Assembly (NCBI RefSeq): GCF_048265165.1
Contig: NZ_JBLXCD010000001.1
Coordinates: forward strand, 248,001-312,000
Length of the DNA stretch: 64,000 nucleotides
Direction: 5' to 3'
Source of the DNA: Oceanospirillum sp048265165
GTDB lineage: Bacteria > Pseudomonadota > Gammaproteobacteria > Pseudomonadales > Halomonadaceae
In this document: piece by piece, positions 8,202 to 16,942 of the stretch
Layout: each line of letters opens with the position of its first letter
How positions within the stretch are numbered: position 1 is the stretch's first letter
The notes under the pieces: model-generated
The model's database searches: none
Told to the model about the DNA's origin: nothing
Seen by the model: the letters and a program-made list of their open reading frames with translations, nothing else
Translations under genes and position numbers: made by a program

Positions 8202-9169
8202 TAGTGCCAGGACTCCAGTAATTGCTCGCTCAGTTTTCGAATGGCCTTAGGTAAGTTTTCCGGCAGAGGGTCTGCTTTAACAACCCGTGCTCCAATGTTC
8301 TCTGCTATCCGTTCAGCGGGTTTTTGATTGAACTGCTCCTGAACCAGAATTACCCTAATATTTTCAGCTTTGGCTGTTTCTGACAGTCTTACCAGTTGAC
8401 GGGCAGACGGTGATTTACCCTGATATTCGATTGCAATCTGCTTAAGATGGTAGCGAGCGGCAAAATGTCCCCAAGCCGGATGAAATACCATAAAGGTTCG
8501 GCCTTCATAGGGTTCCAGTAATTCATGTACTTCATGGTCAAGTGTTTTAAGTTCGCTAGCTAATGATAAATAACCTTGCTCAAATATTTCTGCAGCCTCA
8601 GGGCGCAGTTCTTTCAGGGCATCCGTCATAATCCGGGCTTGAGAGAGAGCCTTCATAGGGTCCATCCAGATATGAGGATCCAAGCCTTCATGATTATGAC
8701 TTTCATGGTCATGTGAGTGCTCATCATGACTGCTGTGCACTTCATGATCATGGGGTTGGTCTTCATGATGGTCATGACGAGAGATATAAGCTGCTTTTGC
8801 AGATGCAGAACCGGCTAAAGTATCAACCAGACGCATTTCTGAATTAAGCCGGCTGATTCTCGGCAGCCAAACCTGTTCAAAGGGGACACCGGTCGTCATA
8901 AGCATCTGAGCTTTAGCCAATCGCGCCATTTGTCGCGCAGAGGGATCGTAACTATGCGGATTATGTCCAGGCTGAACTAGTACTTCGATATTGACCTGAT
9001 CTCCGGCAATTTTCTGAAGCAGATATTTCTGAGGTGACACACTGACAAACACTAAAGGTTTGTCAGCCGCTAAACTGACCGGAGAGACAAGCAGCATCAG
9101 AAAAGCGATAAAACACAGGGCTGATGATAAGAGGGCTTGTTGTTGGTATGTTGAAAATCTGACGCTCAT
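8201..9169 (-). CDS. znuA: Zinc ABC transporter periplasmic binding protein
   Basis: 322-residue metal-binding solute receptor of the ZnuA/TroA (A-1) family. It has an N-terminal signal peptide (cleavage near SLAA-DKP). A histidine/aspartate-rich loop at about residues 131-160 (HDHHEDQPHDHEVHSSHDEH and following) precedes the conserved DPHIWMDP, typical of zinc rather than manganese receptors. Other metal ligands are in PGHNPHSYDPS and FHPAWGHFAARY. It is first in znuACB, with a Zur-like box 84 bp upstream. Confidence 0.94.
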   Translation of the reverse strand: MSVRFSTYQQQALLSSALCFIAFLMLLVSPVSLAADKPLVFVSVSPQKYLLQKIAGDQVNIEVLVQPGHNPHSYDPSARQMARLAKAQMLMTTGVPFEQVWLPRISRLNSEMRLVDTLAGSASAKAAYISRHDHHEDQPHDHEVHSSHDEHSHDHESHNHEGLDPHIWMDPMKALSQARIMTDALKELRPEAAEIFEQGYLSLASELKTLDHEVHELLEPYEGRTFMVFHPAWGHFAARYHLKQIAIEYQGKSPSARQLVRLSETAKAENIRVILVQEQFNQKPAERIAENIGARVVKADPLPENLPKAIRKLSEQLLESWH

Positions 9170-9252
9170 TTAGCGTTCATGCTCCTGCATACAGAGGGCC
9201 AAAGAGGTGAAAGGCTGGCCAAAATTAGAGAGGTGTTGTTAGATACCCTAAT

Positions 9253-9265
9253 GTTACAACATAAC
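9253..9265. promoter_or_regulatory. Zur-like operator upstream of znuA
   Basis: GTTACAACATAAC is a GTTA-N5-TAAC inverted repeat agreeing at 11 of 13 positions with the gammaproteobacterial Zur core GTTATAATATAAC. It lies 84 bp upstream of the znuA start. The match is seen directly; binding by Zur is inferred. Confidence 0.6.
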
Positions 9266-9356
9266 GTGCCGGACGTCAGGGGCGAATCTTACAAGATTAA
9301 AAGAAACTGTCCAGTCCAGTCTTTTGTAACCTTACAAGAAACCAGCTCTTATTTAA

Positions 9357-9372
9357 CATAATATGCATTATG
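9357..9372. repeat. AT-rich inverted repeat upstream of GGDEF gene
   Basis: CATAAT-ATGC-ATTATG in the 326-bp gap between znuA and the downstream gene. It may be an operator or promoter element. Apart from this and the Zur-like box, no gene is seen in the gap. Confidence 0.35.
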
Positions 9373-9495
9373 CAAATATTTGGTTTGCCCGTAACACATC
9401 CTACCTGTCAATATTAACCCGATGTCATTATCCTTACCTTATGCTCAATATATTTGTTCATCTTCATCATCATCCAAAAGAGCTTGTTGAACACT

Positions 9496-11103
9496 ATGAA
9501 AAAACTGTTGCTGATTGAGGATAGCAACCTCTTTGCTAAGGCTATCTTCCGTGAACTGGCTATTAATAACTACTATGAAGTCCATCATGCAGCATCGATG
9601 ACTGAGATGATGGCGCTTTTGGCTAAGCATGATTATTACGTTGCTATTGCCGATCTGGTGCTACCGGATGCCAGCAGCGGCGAAGTTATCTATAAACTGA
9701 TTGGGCTGAATATTCCGGTTGTATCATTAACGGGGTCGTTTGCTGACGGTTTGCAATCCTCTATTTCATCCCTCCCCATTGTGGATTATGTCATTAAAGA
9801 AAGTCGGAATGATATCGCTTACGCGGTTCGTTTAGCTGAGCTAATGCTGTTCACCCGAAGTATGAAAGTCTTGCTTGCCTACGGGGACGATAACGAGATG
9901 ACAGTTGTTGCAAATCACCTTCTCCCGTATCGCTTTGAGCTGATCTGTGTGTCCAGCATCGTGGAGGCAAAGAATAAGCTGTCGATGCATAAAGATATCG
10001 ACTTAGTCGTAAGTGATGAGTCTCTTTTGGATGGGACGGGCTTAGAGCTGGTTCGGATGGTGCGCCGAGAATGTGATGAGCTGGGCCTTCCAATTATATT
10101 TACTCTGGAAGAGCAAGGCCCTGCATTTGATGCGAAATTACTAAAGTCAGGGGTTAATGACTTTGTTGTGAAGCCTTTCTCACGAGAAGAACTCTGCAGT
10201 CGCCTAGTGAATCAGATCAATAACCGCAGCCGTTACAAGCAGGTTCAGAACTATGCTGATGCGGTTGACCGCTACATTATCACATCCAGCACGGATGAAC
10301 TGGGTACTATCCGGTCGGTAAGTCAGGCTTTTTGCGATATATCCGGTTATAGCCGGGAAGAATTGATTGGTCGTAATCATAATATTGTGCGCCACCCTGA
10401 CATGAAAGATGAGATTTACAGAGAGCTTTGGCAGACAATTAATTCAGGCCGAAGCTGGCAAGGTGAACTCAAAAATCGCAAAAAAGATGGTTCCTTTTAC
10501 TGGGTTGATGTTCATATTGATCCAATATTTGATGCTGGCGGGGCTATCATTGGCTTTACTGCAATTCGCCAGGATATTACGGATAAAAAATATATCGAAG
10601 AGCTTTCGGTAACGGACCCGATGACGGGCCTGTATAACCGCCGCCACTTTAACAAGGCTTTTTCGGAGGTTGCGAAAGAAGCTGTGGAGCGAAAACATAA
10701 ACTGGCATTTCTGATTTTCGATGTTGATCACTTTAAAGCTTATAACGATCACTATGGCCATCAGGCGGGTGATGATGTTCTGACAAAAATGGGTCAAACG
10801 ATTTCAGACTTTGCCAGCCAGCATGATGCCTATGCATATCGTTTAGGTGGTGAGGAGTTTGCCCTGCTCTTTCAGGCAATCTCAGATAATGAGGCTGTCA
10901 CCCAGGCTGAGTCTCTGCGTACAGCGATTGAGAATCTGGCCATTGAGCATAACTATAACTCAGCAGCTGATGTCGTCACGGCCTCATTTGGGTTGTATCT
11001 GCAGTTCGGACCAGCTGATGTGGCCGAAACCTACAAACTTGGGGACAAGGCACTATATGACGCCAAAGAAACAGGGCGTAATAAAGTTGTAACATATATT
11101 TAA
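9496..11103 (+). CDS. Response regulator with two REC domains, PAS and GGDEF
   Basis: 535 residues from ATG 9496 (a TTG at 9454 is less likely). REC1 covers about residues 3-120 with acidic DD-like pair IEDS and phospho-acceptor Asp53 (ADLVLPD). REC2 covers about 125-240 (VSDESLLDG, KPFS). A PAS domain (about 255-365) contains the aerotaxis-like DISGYSREELIGRNHNIVRHPDM motif in part. The GGDEF domain (about 370-535) has an intact RLGGEEF active site and TDPMTGLYNRR. It is therefore probably an active diguanylate cyclase making c-di-GMP. It stands alone between znuACB and the V-ATPase operon, with no partner kinase adjacent. Confidence 0.9.
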   Translation: MKKLLLIEDSNLFAKAIFRELAINNYYEVHHAASMTEMMALLAKHDYYVAIADLVLPDASSGEVIYKLIGLNIPVVSLTGSFADGLQSSISSLPIVDYVIKESRNDIAYAVRLAELMLFTRSMKVLLAYGDDNEMTVVANHLLPYRFELICVSSIVEAKNKLSMHKDIDLVVSDESLLDGTGLELVRMVRRECDELGLPIIFTLEEQGPAFDAKLLKSGVNDFVVKPFSREELCSRLVNQINNRSRYKQVQNYADAVDRYIITSSTDELGTIRSVSQAFCDISGYSREELIGRNHNIVRHPDMKDEIYRELWQTINSGRSWQGELKNRKKDGSFYWVDVHIDPIFDAGGAIIGFTAIRQDITDKKYIEELSVTDPMTGLYNRRHFNKAFSEVAKEAVERKHKLAFLIFDVDHFKAYNDHYGHQAGDDVLTKMGQTISDFASQHDAYAYRLGGEEFALLFQAISDNEAVTQAESLRTAIENLAIEHNYNSAADVVTASFGLYLQFGPADVAETYKLGDKALYDAKETGRNKVVTYI

Positions 11104-11166
11104 GCTTCTTTGTTTGAGGTTTAAATGCCCTCTGATCTGATTTTTGTGCAACTGGGAGTGCGATTC

Positions 11167-11208
11167 TTGGTATAGATCAAAGTTGTAGGCAAATGTTAAC
11201 GGTAATCT
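11167..11208 (+). promoter_or_regulatory. FNR/Anr-type site and matching -10 before the V-ATPase operon
   Basis: TTGGTATAGATCAA (11167-11180) matches the FNR/Anr consensus TTGAT-N4-ATCAA with one mismatch. A -10-like TAATCT lies at 11203-11208, exactly where a class II promoter would place it if the site is centred at -41.5. A second -10-like TATAAT at 11263-11268 could give another start. Confidence 0.55.
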
Positions 11209-11322
11209 TAAGCCTATGTTCATATTTTAAGGTATGCTTAAACTATGCTGCGGTTGCGTTGTTATAATGTTTTTTTGCCCAGGCAGCTGTTTTAAGCCGT
11301 ATTACATGACATGGAGGTAGTT

Positions 11323-12702
11323 GTGTCCCAGCTATTGATTCGCTATTCCCGAATTCTTGAAATCGTTGGCGATATCGTCAAAGTTCACGTACCTACCTCT
11401 GACAGTGGTAACTCTCAGATCTCTTTTGGTGACCTGGCTCTGATTGAAAGTCAGGACGACGGCGCCGATATCTTACCTAGGACAGCCCAGGTTATTCTTC
11501 TGGATGGTGAAGATGTATCGCTTCAGGTTTTTACCGGAACGAAAGGGCTGTCTACACATTCAGTTGTTCGTTTTCTGGGCCGCCCGATGGAAGTAACCTT
11601 CTCCCCCAATATTCTTGGGCGTACCTTCTCCGGTACTGGGGCGCCGATTGACGGTGGCCCTGCCCTAACCGATGAACCTCGTATTGAGATTGACGGGCCT
11701 ACGGTCAACCCGGCCCGGCGTATTCTCGCTTCTCACATGATCAGAACAGATGTCCCTATGATCGATGTGTTTAACTGTCTGGTCGAGAGTCAAAAAATTC
11801 CGATTTTCTCTGTTGCCGGTGAGCCCTATAACCAGTTGCTTGCCCGTATAGGTGCTCAGGCTGATGCGGATATTATCGTCTTTGGTGGTATCGGCCTGAT
11901 CTTTGATGATTACTATTTCTTTAAACGCACCTTTGAAGAGGCCGGAGCGTCGGCTCGTACCGTTATGTTTGTGCATCAGGGCTCAGACCCTACCGTTGAG
12001 GCCCTGCTTGTACCAGATATGGCCCTTGCTGTAGCAGAGCGCTATGCGGTTAACGAAGGTAAAAGAGTTCTTGTCCTGCTGACCGATATGACCGCCTATG
12101 CTGACGCTCTGAAAGAAGTTGGTATTTCCATGGAGCATGTGCCGTCTAACCGGGGTTATATCGGTGACCTATACTCTCAGCTGGCCCGCCGCTATGAGAA
12201 AGCCTGTGATTATAAAGGTGCTGGCTCCGTTACTATTCTGTCAGTGACGACTATGCCGGGTGACGATGTTACCCACCCAGTGCCGGATAACACCGGCTAT
12301 ATCACTGAAGGGCAGTTCTATCTCCATAACGGTGTGATTGACCCTTTTGGCTCACTCTCCCGCCTTAAACAGCATGTGATCGGTAAAGTGACCCGAGAGG
12401 ATCACAGCCAGATTATGAATACCCTGATCCGTTTTTATGCAGCATCACAGGATGCTGAACAGAAGCAGGCGATGTCATTTGAGCTGAGTGAATTTGATGA
12501 GCGGGTTCTGAAGTTTGGTCGACTGTTTCAGGCAACCTTCATGGACATTGATGTCAGTATGCCACTTGAAGATGCTCTCGATGCGGGCTGGTCCATTCTG
12601 GCACAGTGCTTTAAGGAAGAAGAACTGCTGATGAAACAGAATCTGGTGGATAAATATTTCCCTAAGACAAGCGAAAAAGATCCCTCCCCGGAAAACGCCT
12701 GA
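11323..12702 (+). CDS. ntpB: V-type ATPase subunit B
   Basis: Non-catalytic nucleotide-binding subunit of the V1 head of a bacterial V-type ATPase, 459 residues. Family segments are evident: beta-barrel start YSRILEIVGDIVKV, FSGTGAPIDGGP, SQKIPIFSVAGEPYNQLLARI (replacing a P-loop), LLTDMTAYADALKEV, NRGYIGDLYSQLARRYE and the DVTHPVPDNTGYITEGQ loop. ATG 11311 has no ribosome site, whereas GTG 11323 follows GGAGGT (11313-11318), so the latter is preferred. It is the first gene of the operon, followed by subunit D after 13 bp. Confidence 0.93.
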   Translation: MSQLLIRYSRILEIVGDIVKVHVPTSDSGNSQISFGDLALIESQDDGADILPRTAQVILLDGEDVSLQVFTGTKGLSTHSVVRFLGRPMEVTFSPNILGRTFSGTGAPIDGGPALTDEPRIEIDGPTVNPARRILASHMIRTDVPMIDVFNCLVESQKIPIFSVAGEPYNQLLARIGAQADADIIVFGGIGLIFDDYYFFKRTFEEAGASARTVMFVHQGSDPTVEALLVPDMALAVAERYAVNEGKRVLVLLTDMTAYADALKEVGISMEHVPSNRGYIGDLYSQLARRYEKACDYKGAGSVTILSVTTMPGDDVTHPVPDNTGYITEGQFYLHNGVIDPFGSLSRLKQHVIGKVTREDHSQIMNTLIRFYAASQDAEQKQAMSFELSEFDERVLKFGRLFQATFMDIDVSMPLEDALDAGWSILAQCFKEEELLMKQNLVDKYFPKTSEKDPSPENA

Positions 12703-12715
12703 CAGGAGTTAAAGC

Positions 12716-13321
12716 GTGGGTAAGCTGGCACTGAATAAAAGCACCCTTAACAAGGAAGGCCGAAAGGTTAAGGCTTATCGGAAGTTTGTTCCGGCCCTTG
12801 ATCTTAAGCGCAAACAGCTTCTTGCTGAGCGGGCCAGTTCACGTAAAGCGATGACAGAAGTTGAGCATAAGCTGGAAACTTTACGTTGTCAGGTTCGTGA
12901 ACAACTTCCAATGCTGCCTACCTATAAAGGCAGCGTTGATCAACTGGTTGAGATTAAAGATTTTTCCCTCCGCCAAGTCAATTTAGTTGGAATTCGCCTG
13001 CCGGAATTAGACTCAGTTTCTTTGCAGGTCCGCCCCTACTCGTCACTGGCCACAGAGCACTGGCTTGATCCTCTTGTTTCACTTTTGAAACAAAATGTGG
13101 AGTTACAGCTCAGGCAACAGATACTTAATAAGCGTATGGAGTTGCTGGAAGCCGGCCTGAGAAAGACAACTCAGCGCCTTAACCTGTTTGATAAGGTTCT
13201 GATTCCACAGGCTGAGAAAAACATCCGGAAAATTCGTATCGCACTGTCTGATAGTGAGCGAGCAGGTGTTGTGACGTCAAAAATTGCTAAAAATAAGCGG
13301 CTTAAGGCGGGTATAGCATGA
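12716..13321 (+). CDS. ntpD: V-type ATPase subunit D
   Basis: 201-residue central-stalk subunit. It is a long antiparallel coiled coil with the family N-terminus (LALNKSTLNKEGRKVKAYRKFVPALDLKR, in part) and a C-terminal helix (QRLNLFDKVLIPQAEKNIRK). It rotates inside the A3B3 head and couples ATP hydrolysis to ion movement. GTG start with AGGAG about 8 bp upstream. The stop overlaps the next gene by ATGA. Confidence 0.93.
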   Translation: MGKLALNKSTLNKEGRKVKAYRKFVPALDLKRKQLLAERASSRKAMTEVEHKLETLRCQVREQLPMLPTYKGSVDQLVEIKDFSLRQVNLVGIRLPELDSVSLQVRPYSSLATEHWLDPLVSLLKQNVELQLRQQILNKRMELLEAGLRKTTQRLNLFDKVLIPQAEKNIRKIRIALSDSERAGVVTSKIAKNKRLKAGIA

Positions 13322-15099
13322 GTATTCTTCAGCTTAAAAAAGCCACTGTCATTGGAATGAGTCAGGACAGAACAAGCATCCTTGATGCTATTCAGGCTTT
13401 AGGCGTTATGCACATCATTCCTTTGGCTGGCTCCAGTGTAAAGCAGACTGCCGAACCGGAAGATACAAATCCTGAGTTACTAAAGCGCTCTCTGCAATAT
13501 TTGCTGAACTGTCCTCAGAAAAGACGACAGGTGACCCGATACCACCAGTTAGACCTGAATAAAATCCTCCATCAGGTCGATCTGAACCGCCAGAAACGGA
13601 TCAGGCTGAGTGAAAAAAGGGATTTCCTCGAACAGCGTATTAAAGACCTTGAACCCTGGGGAGAGTTTACACTTCCGAATCTGGCCGATCTTAATCATGA
13701 GAAGCTTTGGTTCTATCTGGTTCCTAATTACAAAATCAAGGATGTGGAAGAATCGCATCTTCCCTGGGTAGAAGTATATCGCGATAACCGCCATACCTAT
13801 ATTGTCGTTATTGCTCAGGAAGAACCCAATCCTAGTCTTATGCCCGTTGCCAGGACACATACCGGATACATTCCCCTCAGCCAATTAAGGGAGCAACTGG
13901 AAGAAGCAGAGATCCAGCTGGAAACAGCAGATGGCGAACGTGAGGCCCTGACCCGCTGGATCTATCTTCTGCAGCATAGTGTAGCCAGTACAGAGAACCA
14001 GGCGCGGCTGGAAGACGTTTCCAGTCAGACCCGGGACTATGATGAAGTATTCGCTTTACAGGGGTGGATTGCGGTGCGTGATCTACCCCTTCTGGAAGAT
14101 TTCGTTGAGGCGCAAGGGCTTGTTCTGACGGCAGAAGATCCGGCGGATGATGAGAACCCTCCCACCTTTCTGGACAACCCCGATGTTTATGGCGGTGGGC
14201 AGGAAGTTGTCAGCTTTTTTCAGACACCAAACTACCGCAGTTGGGATCCTTCCCGTGTGGTGTTTTTTTCCTTTGTCAGTTTTTTTGCCATCATCATGTC
14301 AGATGTCGGCTATTCCCTATTGTTTGGCGGCATTATTGCCTGGAAATGGAACACGATGGGCGAAAGTGAGACTGGGCGTCGCCTCAGAGCGATGGGGCTT
14401 GCCCTCACCGGTGCCGGTGTCCTTTGGGGGGTATTGGTTGGCAGTTATTTCGGTGCGGCAGCCCCGTTTGCCTTGTTAGGCGATCTTAAACTGCTCGACC
14501 TGAATGATTTTGACAGCATGATGGCGCTTTCCATCACGATTGGTGCTTTGCACCTGGTTCTGGCAAACCTTCTGATGGCCTGGGTTCGTCGGAGGAGTTA
14601 CCAGGCCTTGTCATCTGTGGGCTGGGCCGTTTCGGTTTCTATTGCACTTACTGGATGGTTAACAGGTTTTAGCACCCTGCACTGGGTTGTGTTTGGTGCG
14701 GGGTTAATGCTGGTGCTTCTTTTTTCCACAGAGGATCAGGGGTTTAGCCTCAGTCGATTGATATCCGGGCTTTTGGCACTGACCAATGTCACTAAGATTT
14801 TTGGTGATGTTCTGAGCTATCTGCGCCTTTTTGCGCTGGGGCTGGCCAGCGCATCCCTTGCCATTACGTTTAACCAGTTGGCCGCTGATGTGGGTAATGC
14901 GCTGCCGGGCATTGGTTTTTTACTTCATATCCTGATTTTACTGGCCGGCCACTTGCTGAACTTCGTTTTAACCGTCGTCAGCGGTGTTATTCATGGCCTG
15001 CGCCTTAATCTGATCGAGTTTTATAACTGGAGTCTGGCTGATGAAGGCTACCCCTTCCAGCCGTTTTCAAAACAGGAGGTAACACCTTGGATAACCTGA
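13318..15099 (+). CDS. ntpI: V-type ATPase subunit I (membrane stator a-type)
   Basis: 593 residues. The soluble coiled-coil N-terminal half (about 1-310) forms the peripheral arm. The C-terminal half has about seven transmembrane helices (SVGWAVSVSIALTGWLTG, VLSYLRLFALGLASASLAIT, LLAGHLLNFVLTVVSG). The conserved Arg in YLRLFALG is the ion-translocation arginine of the family. The C-terminal NLIEFYNW is also typical. ATGA overlap with subunit D, and its 3' end overlaps the start of subunit K. Confidence 0.93.
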   Translation: MSILQLKKATVIGMSQDRTSILDAIQALGVMHIIPLAGSSVKQTAEPEDTNPELLKRSLQYLLNCPQKRRQVTRYHQLDLNKILHQVDLNRQKRIRLSEKRDFLEQRIKDLEPWGEFTLPNLADLNHEKLWFYLVPNYKIKDVEESHLPWVEVYRDNRHTYIVVIAQEEPNPSLMPVARTHTGYIPLSQLREQLEEAEIQLETADGEREALTRWIYLLQHSVASTENQARLEDVSSQTRDYDEVFALQGWIAVRDLPLLEDFVEAQGLVLTAEDPADDENPPTFLDNPDVYGGGQEVVSFFQTPNYRSWDPSRVVFFSFVSFFAIIMSDVGYSLLFGGIIAWKWNTMGESETGRRLRAMGLALTGAGVLWGVLVGSYFGAAAPFALLGDLKLLDLNDFDSMMALSITIGALHLVLANLLMAWVRRRSYQALSSVGWAVSVSIALTGWLTGFSTLHWVVFGAGLMLVLLFSTEDQGFSLSRLISGLLALTNVTKIFGDVLSYLRLFALGLASASLAITFNQLAADVGNALPGIGFLLHILILLAGHLLNFVLTVVSGVIHGLRLNLIEFYNWSLADEGYPFQPFSKQEVTPWIT

Positions 15100-15533
15100 T
15101 CTTAGCCCTGGGATGGGCAGGTTTGTACGGCCCGATGGCAATGGGAGCAATTGGTAGCATGATTGGCTGCTCTCTGGCAGGACAAGCTGCAGCAGGGGCG
15201 CTACTGGAAACTGAAACGGGTCATGGGCGCTACATTGGTATCTCGGCGATGCCCTCCTCTCAGTCAATTTACGGCATCGTTGTGATGTTTGCATTAAATC
15301 GTGAATTGACCCTTGGTAATGCTCCGGGTTTAGCCGCAATTGGACTGCTTTGTGGTCTGGCCCTAATGTTTAGTGCGATCTATCAGGGTCGTAGCTGTGC
15401 ATCCGCGATCAATGTATCGAAAATTCGTCCTGAGATTTTTGGTATGTCACTGGCACCGGCCGCAATTGTAGAAGGCTTCGCAGTTTTTGCCTTTATCTTC
15501 GCCCTGGTTATCAGTGCTGGTATTCCGGCCTGA
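15087..15533 (+). CDS. ntpK: V-type ATPase subunit K (rotor proteolipid)
   Basis: 148-residue duplicated proteolipid with four transmembrane helices. The single ion-binding carboxylate is Glu129 (APAAIVEGFAVF) in the second hairpin; the first hairpin has Gln59 (MPSSQSIYG). Residues corresponding to the sodium ligands of Enterococcus hirae NtpK (Leu61, Thr64, Gln65, Gln110, Glu139) appear as Met55, Ser58, Gln59, Gln100 and Glu129 with the same local spacing, which suggests Na+ coupling. TTG start 15087 is supported by AGGAGGT six bases upstream. The gene begins inside the end of subunit I. Confidence 0.92.
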   Translation: MDNLILALGWAGLYGPMAMGAIGSMIGCSLAGQAAAGALLETETGHGRYIGISAMPSSQSIYGIVVMFALNRELTLGNAPGLAAIGLLCGLALMFSAIYQGRSCASAINVSKIRPEIFGMSLAPAAIVEGFAVFAFIFALVISAGIPA

Positions 15534-15563
15534 CCTGCCCAACCTGAAGAGAGACGCGTAATT

Positions 15564-16247
15564 ATGACGGATATTGAAAAAAACCACGCCTCTTCCGGTA
15601 TTGATGCTCTGGTCGAGAGACTCCGCCAGGAGGGAGTCGATAAAGGGCGTACCGAGGCAAACCAGATATTACGGGATGCTGAGAAAGAAGCGGATCTTCT
15701 GCTGAAGCAGGCCCGGGAAGAAGCCGATACTATGCTCGCAAAAGCAAAGCGTGAAGTGGCTCAGAAGCGTCAGGCCGGTGAGGATGCCCTCAAAATGGCA
15801 GCCAGAGATCTTTTGCTTGATGTAAAAGAGAGCCTGGCCAGAAGCTTTACTGATCAGGTTGAGCGCCTGATTGAACAACAGATGGATAACCGTGAATTTG
15901 TTCAACGAATGGTGCTTGAGCTCGTTGGACGGACCGCTGCAGATGCGGGCCTTGATGAAGCAGACAATATTGAAGTGCTATTGCCGGAAAATGTGATTGG
16001 GTTGGATGAACTCCGGCGCAATGCTGATGAGTACAAAACAGGGCGCCTCAGTCAGTTTGTCCAATCTCTATCCGTTGAGTTACTCAGGGATGGTGTGAGT
16101 TTCAGTACTCATAGTGGTTCTGGCATTCGTGTCCGGTTGGTGGGTAAGGAAGTTGAAGTGGATCTGACCGACAGCGCAGTGTCGCAGTTACTGCTACGAC
16201 ACTTGCAGCCTCGCTTCCGGGCTTTACTTGAGGGAGTTATTCGCTAG
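15564..16247 (+). CDS. ntpE: V-type ATPase subunit E
   Basis: 227-residue peripheral-stalk subunit. A charged N-terminal helix (EANQILRDAEKEADLLLKQA, KAKREVAQKRQAG) is followed by a globular C-terminal domain ending in LLLRHLQPRFRALLEGVIR. No partner subunit G/H is recognisable in the operon. Its stop overlaps the DUF2764 start by 1 bp. Confidence 0.9.
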   Translation: MTDIEKNHASSGIDALVERLRQEGVDKGRTEANQILRDAEKEADLLLKQAREEADTMLAKAKREVAQKRQAGEDALKMAARDLLLDVKESLARSFTDQVERLIEQQMDNREFVQRMVLELVGRTAADAGLDEADNIEVLLPENVIGLDELRRNADEYKTGRLSQFVQSLSVELLRDGVSFSTHSGSGIRVRLVGKEVEVDLTDSAVSQLLLRHLQPRFRALLEGVIR

Positions 16248-16942
16248 TGAGCTACTACACTCTGGTCGCTGCTCTGCCGGACCTGCCCCCACTGTCAAAG
16301 TGTAAACAGATGCCGATCTCCCGGATTGCCCTGAATCGTCGTCTTTCTATGCTAAGCCATGAAGATCAGCAGCAGTTAAAATTGGCTGAGGATCTCTATT
16401 ATTTTGATTCGGAACAGCTGGAAAAGCGCTCGGATCAGGCATTAGTTTACCAATGGCAGAACCAGTTAAGTCAGATTGAATCAGGTGTGGTACGTCAGTG
16501 TATCCAAAACCGTCTCGAGTGGCAGAGTTTACTGGCTGCAATGCGCCAACGGCAGCAGAGTGATCAGGGCCCCGAGGAATTTTATGGGCTGGGTCGCTGG
16601 ACCAACCGCATTCGCCAGCACTGGTCAGAGCCAGCATTTGGTCTGGAAGGCGCATTGCCTTTAATGACTGAGCTTCAGCCCTTGGTGCAAAAAGGTGCGG
16701 CCGGGGAGATAGAGCGCCAGATCAATAACTGGCTCTGGCATGATCTTTTGCGTGCTGAACGCCGCCACCATTTTACATTAGAAACGGTGATTTGCTTTGT
16801 ATTACGCTGGGAGCTAGCTGAAAAGCAGATACGAAATGACGGAGATCAGGCCATTAATACCTTTGAGTCTATGGCTGAGGTGCTACTTTCTGCGCCCGTC
16901 ATCAGGGAACACATAGAATCAGCCTTTGAGGAACTTTCCTAA
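16247..16942 (+). CDS. DUF2764 family V-ATPase-associated protein
   Basis: 231 residues, start GTG overlapping the subunit E stop (TAGTG). The N-terminus YYTLVAALPDLP fits DUF2764, found next to chlamydial-type V-ATPase genes between subunits E and A as here. It is mainly helical with no membrane segment. Position and the absence of a canonical subunit C in the operon suggest that it fills the role of the subunit C/d adaptor joining the rotor ring to the central stalk. That role is inferred. Confidence 0.8.
   Translation: MSYYTLVAALPDLPPLSKCKQMPISRIALNRRLSMLSHEDQQQLKLAEDLYYFDSEQLEKRSDQALVYQWQNQLSQIESGVVRQCIQNRLEWQSLLAAMRQRQQSDQGPEEFYGLGRWTNRIRQHWSEPAFGLEGALPLMTELQPLVQKGAAGEIERQINNWLWHDLLRAERRHHFTLETVICFVLRWELAEKQIRNDGDQAINTFESMAEVLLSAPVIREHIESAFEELS

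Noticed and set aside
9170..9361. Plus-strand ORF of 60 codons and a four-codon leader ORF before znuA
   Set aside because: The first overlaps the znu promoter and Zur-like box and has no coding character. The second has its ATG only one base from the AGGAG, too close to initiate.
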